NCBI RefSeq assembly: GCF_003986935.1
Contig: NZ_RJZE01000005.1
Coordinates: 248,001-312,000 of the forward strand
Length of the DNA stretch: 64,000 bases
Direction: 5' to 3'
Source of the DNA: Paraburkholderia kururiensis JCM 10599 = LMG 19447
GTDB lineage: Bacteria > Pseudomonadota > Gammaproteobacteria > Burkholderiales > Burkholderiaceae
The position numbers were made by a program, and so were the translations under genes. This document shows positions 9,319-18,113 of this stretch, in pieces (within the stretch, counting starts at the first letter, position 1; each line of letters begins with the position of its first letter). The notes below the pieces were generated by a model. It saw only the letters and a program-made list of their open reading frames with translations, made no database searches and was not told the origin of the DNA.

Positions 9319-9608
9319 TGCACCTCCGGTTGTGTGGTCACGATCTGCATGCCTTCGCGCACTTCCGTCGTGCAGGCACGCAGGCGTTCGCCGGTTTCCG
9401 TCCAAACCCAGCAATCCTGGCATGCGCCCATCAGGCAAAAACCCGCACGTGTCTCGTCGCCGAATTCGGACTGGCGCACGTGGTCCACGGTGCAGAGCAT
9501 CGCCACGAGCAACGTGTCGCCAGCAAGCGCCTCCACGTCGGCACCATTGATGCGTAGCTTCACTTTTTCCCGGCCCGTTTCGCCAAGCCGGACAAATCGT
9601 CCGCCCAT
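9300..9608 (-). CDS. Small [2Fe-2S] ferredoxin-like subunit of the amine/opine dehydrogenase
   Basis: The 102-residue protein carries the Fer2-type cluster ligands C58, C63, C66 and C79 (GFCLMGACQDCWV then RACTT), as in HcnA, OoxC and sarcosine oxidase alpha N-termini. I place the start at 9608, since AAAGGAG lies seven bases upstream; a GTG at 9626 is in frame but has no such site. It overlaps the next gene by 19 bp. The protein should shuttle electrons between the flavin subunits and the respiratory chain. Confidence 0.88.
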   Translation of the reverse strand: MGGRFVRLGETGREKVKLRINGADVEALAGDTLLVAMLCTVDHVRQSEFGDETRAGFCLMGACQDCWVWTETGERLRACTTEVREGMQIVTTQPEVQWANLV

Positions 9609-9638
9609 GCTGCTGCTCCTTTGCACAATGCCGCGCGG

Positions 9639-10916
9639 CTAGTGAATGATGTCCTGAAAGCGGTACCAGGCGCCCACGAGCGGCAGAAACCACGCGTGGC
9701 CGAAGTGGCCTGGAATGGCGGGCCATGCGAGTTCGCCCCACGGATTGCGCGACGCTGCGCCGAACATCACGTCGGCCATCACGCGGCCCATGTGCACCGA
9801 CATCTGCACGCCGTGGCCGCTATAGCCCATCGAGTAGAAAAGGCCTTCGTGCTGGCCCGCGCGCGGCAGGCGGTCCGCCGTCATATCGACGAGGCCGCCC
9901 CAGCAATAGTCGAGGCGCACGTCGGCGAGTTGCGGGAAATAATGCGCGAGGCTTGCGCGCAGAATGCGGCCGCTCTTTTCGTCCGAGCGCGGGTTCGACA
10001 TCGCGAAGCGCGCGCGGCCGCCGAACAGCAGACGGGTGTCCGCCGTCGCACGAAAGTAGTTGCCGATGTTGAGCGTGGTGACGTACGCGCGCCGCGTGGG
10101 CAGCAACGCATCGAGCCGGTCCTTGCCGAGCGGCTCCGTCACGACGATGAAGCTGCCCACCGGCGCGATGCGGCGGCGAAACCACTGAAGCGGCCCGACG
10201 CGCGAAGCGCCCGTTGCCACCAGCACGCGTGCGGCACGAATCGTGCCGCGCGGCGTCACGACGTCGTAACGCTCGCCGCCCAGTGGCTTGAGCGCCGTCA
10301 CCGGCGCCTGTTCGAAGATGCGCGCGCCGCGCTTCACCGCCGCTTCGGCCAGCCCCACGCCGAACTTGCCCATATGCATCTGCGCGCCGTTGCGCTGCAC
10401 GAGTCCGCCGAAAAAGCCGTTCGAACCTATTTCGTCGCGAATGCGTTCCGGCGCAATCAGTTCGACATCCCGATCAACGTCGCGCACCAGCGTTTCGTAG
10501 GTCTTCTCGAGCTTCGCGAAGTGCTGCGGCTTCGCGGCCAGCTTGATCTTGCCGCCGCCCACGAAGTCGCAATCGATCTGCTCTTCGGCAACGATCGTGC
10601 GCACCGACTGCACGGCGCTCTCATAGGCGCGATAGAAACCGAGCGCCCGCTCGCGGCCGATGCGTTCCGCGAGCGTCGCATAGTCGTGCGCGAGGCCCGT
10701 ATTGCACTGCCCGCCGTTGCGCCCCGACGCCTCGCTCGCCACACTGCCCGCTTCCAGCACCGTCACGGGCACGCCCTTCTTCGCGAGTGCGAGCGCCGCC
10801 GACAAACCCGTGAACCCGCCGCCGATCACAACCGCCTCGGCCGATCCTTCCACGGGCCCCGGGTCGCCGTGCCGGAATGGCGGACGGGTATCGAGCCAGT
10901 ACGATTCGAACTTCAT
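9639..10916 (-). CDS. FAD-dependent oxidoreductase of the PuuB (gamma-glutamylputrescine oxidase) family
   Basis: This 425-residue protein has the DAO fold with GGGFTG at 32-37 and the family segment SGRNGGQCNTGL near 64-75. The C-terminal flavin contact YSMGYSGHGVQMSVHMG is present. The best family label is PuuB/OrdL, which oxidises gamma-glutamylputrescine or related secondary and primary amines to aldehydes with release of ammonia and hydrogen peroxide. No glutamylputrescine synthetase (PuuA) is encoded in the window, so the true substrate may be another amine. It precedes the three dehydrogenase subunit genes by 30 bp on the same strand. Confidence 0.85.
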   Translation of the reverse strand: MKFESYWLDTRPPFRHGDPGPVEGSAEAVVIGGGFTGLSAALALAKKGVPVTVLEAGSVASEASGRNGGQCNTGLAHDYATLAERIGRERALGFYRAYESAVQSVRTIVAEEQIDCDFVGGGKIKLAAKPQHFAKLEKTYETLVRDVDRDVELIAPERIRDEIGSNGFFGGLVQRNGAQMHMGKFGVGLAEAAVKRGARIFEQAPVTALKPLGGERYDVVTPRGTIRAARVLVATGASRVGPLQWFRRRIAPVGSFIVVTEPLGKDRLDALLPTRRAYVTTLNIGNYFRATADTRLLFGGRARFAMSNPRSDEKSGRILRASLAHYFPQLADVRLDYCWGGLVDMTADRLPRAGQHEGLFYSMGYSGHGVQMSVHMGRVMADVMFGAASRNPWGELAWPAIPGHFGHAWFLPLVGAWYRFQDIIH

Positions 10917-11004
10917 CGCGGTCCTTCGCTCGCGCGGAGCGGGCAGTCGTTCACGAACTTCATGCTTGACGCTTGCGGCCGCACAACACGCGGCCGGCCG
11001 ACAC

Positions 11005-11673
11005 TTACAGACCGACGACGCCAGGCAGCCCGCCGATGTCCTTGATCTCGTGATAGTTGTAATACGGCGTGGAAGGCTCGTGACCGCGCGAGACGAACAC
11101 CTTGTTCTTCACGCCGAGATCGTTCGCGGACATGAGGTCGTAGCGCAGGCTCGACGACACGTGCAGGATGTCTTCCGGCCCGCAGCCCAGGTTGTCCAGC
11201 ATGTATTCGAACGCCTGCAGACGCGGTTTGTAGGCCTGCGCCTGCTGCGCCGTGAACACGCGATGGAACGGCGCGCCGAGTTTTTCGACGTTGCTGTGAA
11301 TCTGGTCGTTCGAGGCGTTCGAAAGAATCACGAGCGGGAATTCCTTCGCCACCTTCGAGAGCCCTTCAGGCACATCGGCATGCGGGCCCCACGTCGGCAC
11401 TGCGTCGTAGAAGCGCTGGGCCTCAGCGTCGTCATAAGCAAGGTTCCAGCGCTTGAGCGTGCGGCGCACCGCGTTCTTCACCACTTCCTGATACGGCTTC
11501 CACGCACCCAGCACTTCATCCAGACGATACGCGGCGAAGTCGCGCACGAACTGCTCCATCTGTTCCGGCGCCACGCGGCCGGCGAAGATCTCGCGCGCCA
11601 TGTCGCCCATGCGGAAGCGGGTCAGCGTACCGTAGCAGTCGAACGTGATGTATTTCGGTCGGAAGCGGGTCAT
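11005..11673 (-). CDS. Haloacid dehalogenase type II-like HAD hydrolase
   Basis: The 222-residue protein (start MTRFRPKYITFD at 11673) has the HAD core: nucleophile Asp12 in FDCYGTL, motif II LSNASND, the lysine motif in AYKPRLQAF, and the acidic motif SLRYDLMSANDLG. The FDCYGTL/LSNASN combination is that of L-2-haloacid dehalogenases. Similar proteins recur beside amine oxidase genes in proteobacteria, where dehalogenation is not an obvious role, so it may act as a phosphatase or on another 2-substituted acid. It opens the oxidase gene group, with 88 bp to the PuuB-like gene. Confidence 0.8.
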   Translation of the reverse strand: MTRFRPKYITFDCYGTLTRFRMGDMAREIFAGRVAPEQMEQFVRDFAAYRLDEVLGAWKPYQEVVKNAVRRTLKRWNLAYDDAEAQRFYDAVPTWGPHADVPEGLSKVAKEFPLVILSNASNDQIHSNVEKLGAPFHRVFTAQQAQAYKPRLQAFEYMLDNLGCGPEDILHVSSSLRYDLMSANDLGVKNKVFVSRGHEPSTPYYNYHEIKDIGGLPGVVGL

Positions 11674-12012
11674 GGCGGGTCCTGTGGTGGTCAAGGTGTG
11701 TCGATGGCGCGCCGGTGAAGGGCGACGGTCGTTCTTGCTGGAATGAATTACATCACCGCAAAAAATGCGGGTTGTCGTGTATTGGCCTTCCGCGAACACA
11801 CAATCCGTCGTTTTTCTGCGGCTGTACAGCAGAGTATGCGGTGCGCTCCGGCGACTCTCGGAAGCTGGCCTTGCGAAGGCCGCACACGCCGTCGCGGCGC
11901 AGGGAAGACGGCCGCGTTGCGCCCGCTGGTGGCCCGCTGCGGTTGGCTCCGTCAGGGTTTTCACGGGTCGCTACAGACAAGGGAATGCCCCCGCGAGAAG
12001 GGGCGTCGACGC

Positions 12013-12046
12013 AAAACGGCCGCGCCGGAAAACCGGCGCGGCCGTT
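12013..12046 (-). terminator. Intrinsic terminator after the aldehyde dehydrogenase gene
   Basis: Perfect 14-bp arms (AACGGCCGCGCCGG at 12015-12028 and its complement at 12033-12046) enclose an AAAA loop. On the minus strand the stem is followed by a short T tract ending TTTTGC. It lies 85 bp beyond the stop at 12131 and would separate that gene from the HAD-oxidase genes. Confidence 0.75.
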
Positions 12047-12073
12047 CGGAAGCATCGAAAAGGCGCAGACCGA

Positions 12074-12091
12074 CAGCACAACATGCTGCGC
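12074..12091. promoter_or_regulatory. Palindromic motif shared with 15788-15805, copy 1
   Basis: CAGCACAACATGCTGCGC differs by one base in 18 from the copy at 15788. The core is an inverted repeat CAGCA-N5-TGCTG. Both copies flank genes of the same catabolic region, so a common operator, possibly for the Lrp-type regulator at 17513, is plausible. Confidence 0.4.
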
Positions 12092-12130
12092 CCTTTCTTC
12101 CTACTGTTTTGCAGCGCTGCGCAAGAAGGT

Positions 12131-13612
12131 TCAGGCGCCCTGATTCAGGTCGATCAGCACGCTCTTGAAGCGCAGATTGGCCTCGAATGCCTGGCGTCCC
12201 AGGTCCTTGCCGAGGCCGGACTGCTTATAGCCGCCCGTGGGAATCACGAAGTCGGCCGTGCGTCCGTAGCGGTTGATCCAGACGGTGCCGGCCTCGATGG
12301 CGCGCATCGCCCGCAGCGCGCGGCCGATGTCCGCGGTATGCACGCCCGCGGCCAACCCGTACTTCTCGTGGCTCGCGAGCGCCAGCGCTTCGGCCTCGTT
12401 CTCGAAGGTCTGAACCGTGAGCACGGGGCCGAAGACCTCTTCGCGCACGGCTTCGTTGCTCGCGCTCACGCCGGTCAGGATGGTGGGGGCGTAGAAGGCG
12501 CCGCCGCCCGCCATGGGAATGCGACCGCCGCCCACGGCAATCTGCGCGCCCTGCTCAACGGAACGCTTCACGATGCCTTCGATGCGCTGCGCCTGAACCG
12601 CGGAGATGATGGGCGGCAGCGTGGTGCCCGGCGCCCACGTATGCCCCGGCTTGAGCGCGGCGAATGCCGAGGCGATGCCGTCCACGAGACGCGACACCAC
12701 GCGCTTTTCAACGATCAGCCGCGAACCGGCCACGCACACCTGCCCCGCGTTGCCCGCAATGGCACCGGCCACGCGGCGCGCCACGAGATCGAGATCCGGC
12801 GCGTCGGCGAACACCACCTGCGGGCTCTTGCCGCCCAACTCCAGCGTGACGGGTTTCGTGCCGCTCTGCGCACAGGCGGCCATGATGGCGGCCCCGGTCT
12901 GGCTGGAGCCCGTGAACGTGACCTTCGCGATTCGCGGATGGCGCACGAGCGCATCGCCCGTCGTGCGTCCGTCGCCCTGGATCACGTTGAAGATGCCTGC
13001 CGGCATGCCGGCTTCGACGGCGAGTTCGGCAAGCCGCAGCGCGGAAAACGGCGTGAGTTCGGAAGGCTTCAGCACCACGGCGTTGCCCGCAGCCAGCGCG
13101 GGCGCGATCTTCCACGACGCCATCACGAGCGGAAAATTCCACGGCGCAATGGCGCCGATCACGCCATACGGCTCCGCCACGATCATGCCGAGATGGTCCG
13201 GCCGCGTGGCCGCCACCTCGCCGCCAATCTTGTCAGCGAACTCCGAGTAGAAGCGGATACCCTCGGCGGTAAATGGCACGTCCCACGCCGCGGCATCGCG
13301 AATGGGCCGCGTGGAGCCTACCGATTCGATGCGCGCGAGCGTGTCGACGTCCGCTTCGATCAGCTCGGCCCAGCGTCGCAAGACGCGCGCTCGTTCGCGC
13401 GGGGCACGGCGCGCCCAGTCGCTCGTGCGAAACGCCTGCCAGGCGTTCTCCACGGCGCGGTCCACTTCGTCGGCGCTGGCAATGGGCAGGTCTGCATAGA
13501 CAGCGCCGTCCGAGGGGCGCGCCACGTCGAGCGCGGCGGGACCGCTTACATAGCGGCCGCCGATGAAGTGCGCGCTGCGCACGGAAACGAGAGCGGGATC
13601 GAAGCTTTCCAT
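12131..13612 (-). CDS. NAD(P)-dependent aldehyde dehydrogenase
   Basis: A full-length 493-residue ALDH superfamily enzyme starting MESFDPALVSV at 13612. The Rossmann segment GVIGAIAPWNFPLVMASWK, the general-base region TLELGGKSPQVVF and the catalytic cysteine in NAGQVCVAGSRL are intact. The family (DhaS/PuuC/betaine-aldehyde type) oxidises amino-aldehydes and aliphatic aldehydes to acids with NAD+. Placed between the amine oxidase genes and a divergent operon with a transaminase, it probably oxidises the aldehyde made by those enzymes. It is monocistronic: a terminator follows and a divergent gene precedes it. Confidence 0.9.
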   Translation of the reverse strand: MESFDPALVSVRSAHFIGGRYVSGPAALDVARPSDGAVYADLPIASADEVDRAVENAWQAFRTSDWARRAPRERARVLRRWAELIEADVDTLARIESVGSTRPIRDAAAWDVPFTAEGIRFYSEFADKIGGEVAATRPDHLGMIVAEPYGVIGAIAPWNFPLVMASWKIAPALAAGNAVVLKPSELTPFSALRLAELAVEAGMPAGIFNVIQGDGRTTGDALVRHPRIAKVTFTGSSQTGAAIMAACAQSGTKPVTLELGGKSPQVVFADAPDLDLVARRVAGAIAGNAGQVCVAGSRLIVEKRVVSRLVDGIASAFAALKPGHTWAPGTTLPPIISAVQAQRIEGIVKRSVEQGAQIAVGGGRIPMAGGGAFYAPTILTGVSASNEAVREEVFGPVLTVQTFENEAEALALASHEKYGLAAGVHTADIGRALRAMRAIEAGTVWINRYGRTADFVIPTGGYKQSGLGKDLGRQAFEANLRFKSVLIDLNQGA

Positions 13613-13920
13613 GAGGTCGTTCCAGTGGGCCGTTCCGCGCGGCGCATTGCGGTTATGTTGTTGTGCCCTCGCGGATCGGCAAAAAAAGAAGAAGGGACAA
13701 CGAAGCATGCAATGCGGCTCATGGTACGGGCGATGCCGCAGCATTTGCTGCCGTGATATGCGGGTGCGACCGGAGAAACCGCGCGTTGTGCAACGCCCGC
13801 GCAGTGCTCCGTGCGGCAGCGCCAGAGACGTGGGCTTGAGCCCCGCAGCAATAAGATCGTCCTAGCCACACGCGCCGGTTCGGTGCAACAGTAGGCAGGC
13901 ATCGTAAAAAGGAGTGGAAA
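13613..13920. other. Divergent promoter region of ALDH and acetyltransferase genes
   Basis: No gene seen. The region contains a palindrome GCAGCA-TT-TGCTGC at 13738-13751, related to the motif at 12074 and 15788 but with shorter spacing, and a weak palindrome GGGCTTGAGCCC at 13832-13843. An AAAAAGGAG ribosome site precedes the GTG start at 13921. Confidence 0.45.
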
Positions 13921-14784
13921 GTGACTGAACCGATCGCTCGTGCCAAAGTGCGGTTTCGCCCCATGACGGCGGCCGACCTGCCCGCTGCCCACGACCTGTC
14001 GCTTGCAGTGAAATGGCCGCACCGCCGCGAAGACTGGGAATTCGCGCTGAACCTTGGCACCGGCATTGCCGCCGAAGACGACACCGGCCTGCTCGGCACC
14101 GCGTTGCACTGGAAATATGGCGACGCGCACGCTTCGCTCGGCATGGTGATCGTGTCGCCCGACCAGCAGGGCCGCGGCATTGGCCGCGAGCTGATGGCGC
14201 GCACCATGGACGCGCTCGGCAACCGCACCACGTTCCTCAATGCAACGCAAGCGGCGCTGCCGCTCTACGAGAAATTCGGCTTTGCCGCCATCGGCAGCAT
14301 CCATCAGCACCAGGGCATGGCGGGTGTTCATCCGCCCGCGGTACAGCTTGCGCCCGGCGAGCGCATCCGTCCGCTCGGCTCGCGCGACCCAGCACGGCTC
14401 GCTGCATTGCTCGCACGCGCGGCGGGCTACGATCGCACGCCGCTCATCGGCGCCCTGCTTTCCGTGGCCGACGGCGTCGTGCTGGACCGCGAAGGCGAGC
14501 CTGTCGGCTTTGCCTTGATGCGCCGCTTCGGACGCGGCCACGTGATCGGCCCGCTCGTCGCGCCGCATCGCGAAGGCGCACAGGCGCTGATCAGCCATTG
14601 CGTCGGCTCGCAAAGCGGGCGCTTCGTGCGCATCGACGTGGGTGGCGACACGGGCCTCTCGTCATGGCTCGACGATCTGGGGCTCGCGTTCGTGGACTCC
14701 GTCGTCACCATGGCACGCGGCACGCCGCCCCGGCTCGAAGGCGAGGCGCGCGTGTACGCCGTCACCAACCAGGCGCTGGGCTGA
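13921..14784 (+). CDS. GNAT family N-acetyltransferase
   Basis: The 287-residue protein starts at GTG 13921, nine bases after AGGAG. The N-terminal half has the acetyl-CoA signature in GMVIVSPDQQGRGIGRELMARTM (Q-x-x-G-x-G near residues 83-88), followed by FLNATQAALPLYEKFGF. The C-terminal half looks like a second, degenerate GNAT-like domain (VGFALMRRFGRGHVIGPLVA). Such two-domain proteins acetylate small amines; the acceptor is unknown. It leads a plus-strand operon with a 2-hydroxyacid dehydrogenase, so acetylation of a pathway amine is a reasonable inference. Confidence 0.82.
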   Translation: MTEPIARAKVRFRPMTAADLPAAHDLSLAVKWPHRREDWEFALNLGTGIAAEDDTGLLGTALHWKYGDAHASLGMVIVSPDQQGRGIGRELMARTMDALGNRTTFLNATQAALPLYEKFGFAAIGSIHQHQGMAGVHPPAVQLAPGERIRPLGSRDPARLAALLARAAGYDRTPLIGALLSVADGVVLDREGEPVGFALMRRFGRGHVIGPLVAPHREGAQALISHCVGSQSGRFVRIDVGGDTGLSSWLDDLGLAFVDSVVTMARGTPPRLEGEARVYAVTNQALG

Positions 14785-14826
14785 CGTGGGCCGCATGCGC
14801 AGCGCCGTGCGGAGATAAGCCACACC

Positions 14827-15762
14827 ATGACGTTTCTCTACAAGGCCGACTCCGTGCGCGGGGCGCAATGGGCACGGCTATTCGCCGAAAAGGCGCCCGA
14901 CGTTCCGTTCCATATCTGGCCCGAGGGCAGCGACGCCGCGAACGCGGGCAACGTGCGTTACCTCGCGACATGGGAGCCGCCGGCCGATATCGCCACCACG
15001 TTTCCGAATCTCGAACTGGTGTTTTCGGTGGGCGCGGGTATCGATCAATTCGACCTTTCCGCCATTCCTGCGCACGTGCCGGTGGTCCGCATGATCGAGC
15101 CCGGCATCGTGGCCGGCATGGTGGAATACGCCACGCTTGCTGTGCTCGCGCTGCATCGCGACTGGCTCACGTATGCCACGCAGCAGCGCGAACAACGCTG
15201 GCAGCCGCTGCGCACGCGCACGGCGAACGAACGCCGCGTAGGCGTACTGGGGCTCGGCGTGCTGGGGCAAGCGGTGCTCGCCAAACTCGCGGGCTTTGGC
15301 TTTCGCTGCGCGGGCTGGAGTCGCTCCGCGCACGAAATCGAGGGCGTGGAATGCTTCGCGGGCACCGCTTCGCTGCCCGCGTTTCTCGCCCGCACCGAGA
15401 TTCTCGTGTGCCTGTTGCCGCTCACGCCGGCCACGCGCCACATTCTGTGCCGCGAGTTGTTCGCGCAATTGCCGCGCGGCGCCGCGCTCGTCAACGTGGG
15501 GCGCGGTGGGCATCTGCAGCAGGACGATCTGCTCGATGCGCTCGACTCGGGCCAGCTCGACGCCGCCGTGCTCGACGTGGCGGACCCCGAACCGCTCACG
15601 CCGGGCCATCCGCTCTGGCGCCATCCGCGTGTGATGCTCACGCCGCACGTGGCCAGCATGACGCAGCCCGAAAGCGCCGTCGACGTGGTGCTCGACAACC
15701 TGCGCCGGCATCGGGAAGGCTTGCCGCTGGTCGGACGGGTGGATCGCACGCGCGGTTATTGA
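14827..15762 (+). CDS. Glyoxylate/hydroxypyruvate reductase A-type D-2-hydroxyacid dehydrogenase
   Basis: This 311-residue protein fits the GhrA subfamily in length and motifs. The NAD(P)-binding motif is GVLGLGVLGQAVL, the substrate arginine sits in LVNVGRGGHLQQDDLL, and the catalytic Glu/His pair is in VADPEPLTPGHPLWRHPRV and LTPHVAS. GhrA reduces glyoxylate and hydroxypyruvate to glycolate and glycerate in the cytoplasm. It follows the acetyltransferase gene by 42 bp. In this context it may handle a 2-oxo acid produced by transamination or amine oxidation. Confidence 0.88.
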   Translation: MTFLYKADSVRGAQWARLFAEKAPDVPFHIWPEGSDAANAGNVRYLATWEPPADIATTFPNLELVFSVGAGIDQFDLSAIPAHVPVVRMIEPGIVAGMVEYATLAVLALHRDWLTYATQQREQRWQPLRTRTANERRVGVLGLGVLGQAVLAKLAGFGFRCAGWSRSAHEIEGVECFAGTASLPAFLARTEILVCLLPLTPATRHILCRELFAQLPRGAALVNVGRGGHLQQDDLLDALDSGQLDAAVLDVADPEPLTPGHPLWRHPRVMLTPHVASMTQPESAVDVVLDNLRRHREGLPLVGRVDRTRGY

Positions 15763-15787
15763 CCGCCTTGCTCGCGGAAATGGCCCG

Positions 15788-15805
15788 CAGCACAAAATGC
15801 TGCGC
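15788..15805. promoter_or_regulatory. Palindromic motif shared with 12074-12091, copy 2
   Basis: CAGCACAAAATGCTGCGC lies about 180 bp upstream of the aminotransferase start and matches the 12074 copy at 17 of 18 positions. Here the inverted repeat extends to CGCAGCA-N5-TGCTGCG. There is no T tract on the plus strand, so it is a better operator than terminator candidate. Confidence 0.4.
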
Positions 15806-15981
15806 GGCCCGCAAAAAAACCATTTCCCGCCTGTTGGCCACGGCGATTCTCAACGTCATCGTCGATTGTGTCCCGCTAACATCGTCTGCAAGCGGTACGT
15901 GCAGAACGCAATGAGCACGTGCCCCCAGCACGCGCCTCCAGCACGTTACGCTACGCCACCGAACGATTGAACGCTCACGCC

Positions 15982-17364
15982 ATGTCGACTTCCGCACTCA
16001 TCGAATCCGACCGCCAACATCTGATCCATCCTGTCGTCAGCCTGCGCGCGCATGAACAGCGCGGCGTCACCATCCTCGAATCGGGACGCGGCGCGTGGCT
16101 GCGCGACATCGAAGGCAACGAACTGCTCGACGCCTTCTCCGGGCTCTGGTGCGTCAATACGGGCTACGGTCACGAAAGCATCGTGCGCGTGGCCACGGAA
16201 CAGATGAGCCGCCTGCCCTACGCCACCGGCTACTTTCATTTCGGCTGCGAGCCGGCCATTCGCCTCGCCGAACAGCTCGTTCAGCTTGCGCCCCCTTCGC
16301 TTACGCGCGTCTATTTCACGCTGGGCGGGTCCGACGCCGTGGACGCCGCCATCCGCTACATCACGCACTACTACAACGCGACGGGGCGGCCGCAGAAGAA
16401 GCAGTTCATCTCGCTCGAACGCGGATATCACGGTTCGTCGTCCGTCGGAGCCGGGCTTACCGCGCTGCCGGCGTTTCATCAGCACTTCGACTTGCCGCTG
16501 CCGAACCAGCACTACATTGCCTCGCCGTATCCGTATCGCAGCGAGCATGGCAACGACGCCGACGCGCTGATCGCGGCATCCGTGGCCGCATTGCGGGCCA
16601 AGGTGGAAGCGCTGGGCGGACCGGAACGGGTCGCTGCATTCTTCTGCGAGCCCGTGCAGGGCTCGGGCGGCGTGATCGTGCCGCCGAAGGGCTGGCTCAA
16701 GGCCATGCGCGAGGCGTGCCGCGAACTCGACATCCTGTTCGTGGCCGACGAGGTCATCACGGGCTTCGGCCGCACCGGCCCGCTCTTCGCCTGCGAAGCC
16801 GAAGGCGTGGAGCCCGACCTGATGACGGTCGCAAAGGGCCTTACCGCCGGCTACGCGCCGATGGGCGCGCTGCTGATGTCCGAACGCATCTACGCCGGCA
16901 TCGCCGACGGCGCAGGCACCTCGGCCGTGGTGGGCCACGGTCAGACCTACTCCGCCCACCCCGTGAGCGCCGCCATCGGGCTCGAGGTGCTGCGCCTCTA
17001 TCACGAAGGCGGGCTGCTCGCGAACGGCCTGGCTCAGGCACCGCGTTTCGAACGCGGCCTGCAGGCGCTGCTCGATCATCCGCTGGTGGGCGACGCACGC
17101 AGCCGCGGTCTGCTCGGCGCGCTCGAACTTGTGGCGGACAAGGCGACGCGCCGCCGCTTCGACCCTGCGCTCAACCTCAGCGAGAAGATTGCGGCGTCGG
17201 CATGGCGCAATGGTCTGATCTTCCGCGCGTTCGCCGACAACATCCTCGGCTTCGCACCCGCGCTCTGCTACACAGCGGAAGAATTCGACACGATGTTCGT
17301 ACGCCTGAAGACCACGCTCGACGACGTGCTGGCGCTTCCCGAAGTGCGCGCCGCCGTGGCGTGA
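15982..17364 (+). CDS. Class III aminotransferase (putrescine/omega-amine:pyruvate type)
   Basis: A 460-residue PLP enzyme starting MSTSALIESDRQHL at 15982. The class III signature is clear: VADEVITGFGRTG ahead of the PLP-binding lysine in LMTVAKGLTAGYAPMGALLM, and FTLGGSDAVDAAIRY at the active-site entrance. It resembles putrescine-pyruvate transaminase (SpuC) and omega-transaminases, which move the amino group of a terminal amine to pyruvate and leave an aldehyde. The next metabolic gene is a succinate-semialdehyde-type dehydrogenase, so an amine to aldehyde to acid sequence is inferred. A transaminase acting on diaminobutyrate (DoeD-like) cannot be excluded. Confidence 0.88.
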   Translation: MSTSALIESDRQHLIHPVVSLRAHEQRGVTILESGRGAWLRDIEGNELLDAFSGLWCVNTGYGHESIVRVATEQMSRLPYATGYFHFGCEPAIRLAEQLVQLAPPSLTRVYFTLGGSDAVDAAIRYITHYYNATGRPQKKQFISLERGYHGSSSVGAGLTALPAFHQHFDLPLPNQHYIASPYPYRSEHGNDADALIAASVAALRAKVEALGGPERVAAFFCEPVQGSGGVIVPPKGWLKAMREACRELDILFVADEVITGFGRTGPLFACEAEGVEPDLMTVAKGLTAGYAPMGALLMSERIYAGIADGAGTSAVVGHGQTYSAHPVSAAIGLEVLRLYHEGGLLANGLAQAPRFERGLQALLDHPLVGDARSRGLLGALELVADKATRRRFDPALNLSEKIAASAWRNGLIFRAFADNILGFAPALCYTAEEFDTMFVRLKTTLDDVLALPEVRAAVA

Positions 17365-17512
17365 AGGGGGCGAAAGGCTGAATGGAAGGCCCGTTGCGAA
17401 GCCTGTGCCTAGCCGCTGAAAGGCTTGCTGGATAAGGGTTAGCCGCGTAATTTTCCGCTCGCGGGCCGTGCTACGATAGCCCCGTTCCATGTACCCGAGG
17501 TCAACGCGCGCC

Positions 17513-18019
17513 GTGTCAACTCAAGCAAGCAATTCGATGAAGCTGGACCGTATCGACCTTCGCATTCTGTCGCAACTGCAGAAGAAAGGCCGCATTACGA
17601 ATGTCGACCTCGCGGACGCGGTGGGCCTCTCGCCCAGCCCGTGCCTGATTCGCGTGAAGCGGCTCGAGAAGGCCGGCTACATCGCGGGCTACGGCGCGCA
17701 TCTGCAGCTCAACAAGTTGGGCGACGTGCAGCTCGTGTTCACCGAGGTCACGCTGCAGGACCATCGCCGCGAAGACTTCGCCAAGTTCGAGGCGAGCATT
17801 CGCACCGTGGACGAAATTGCCGAATGCCACCTGGTGAGCGGCGGCTACGACTATCTGCTCAAGTTCGTCACGCGCAGCGTGGTGCACTACCAGACCGTGA
17901 TGGAGAACCTGCTGGAACGCAACATCGGCATCGAGAAGTACTTCAGCTATGTGGTGATCAAGTCGCCCTTCGTGAAGAACCATTACCCGATCGAAACCCT
18001 GTTTCCCCTGACCGACTGA
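17513..18019 (+). CDS. Lrp/AsnC family transcriptional regulator
   Basis: About 168 residues from a GTG at 17513; ATGs at 17489 and 17537 are also in frame. I favour 17513 because a TACGAT -10-like hexamer at 17472 makes 17489 too close and GAGG precedes 17513. The N-terminal helix-turn-helix reads DRIDLRILSQLQKKGRITNVDLADAVGLSPSPCLIRVKRLE; the C-terminal RAM domain contains VSGGYDYLLKFVTRSVVHY. Lrp-type proteins sense amino acids and usually control an adjacent catabolic operon, here the transaminase/dehydrogenase/deacylase genes. Confidence 0.9.
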   Translation: MSTQASNSMKLDRIDLRILSQLQKKGRITNVDLADAVGLSPSPCLIRVKRLEKAGYIAGYGAHLQLNKLGDVQLVFTEVTLQDHRREDFAKFEASIRTVDEIAECHLVSGGYDYLLKFVTRSVVHYQTVMENLLERNIGIEKYFSYVVIKSPFVKNHYPIETLFPLTD

Positions 18020-18113
18020 TCGCGTCGCGTTGCATGGCAGTGCCGCATCTGCGCCTGACGTTGGGTCGATACCGTTTATTTCGTCTTCCTTACCACGCCT
18101 TTCGAGCGCCGCC

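Larger units (their letters stand above)
11674..12130. other. Intergenic region upstream of the HAD gene
   Basis: No gene is supported in these 457 bases. They hold a terminator for the aldehyde dehydrogenase gene (12013-12046), a palindromic motif shared with 15788-15805 (at 12074-12091), and a small hairpin CCGCA-A5-TGCGG at 11756-11770 within about 100 bp of the HAD start. The promoter of the minus-strand oxidase gene group should lie here. Confidence 0.5.

Noticed and set aside
15783..15822. Terminator between the GhrA-like and aminotransferase genes
   Set aside because: A stem exists, but the following plus-strand bases are an A run, not T. The palindrome is listed as a possible operator instead.
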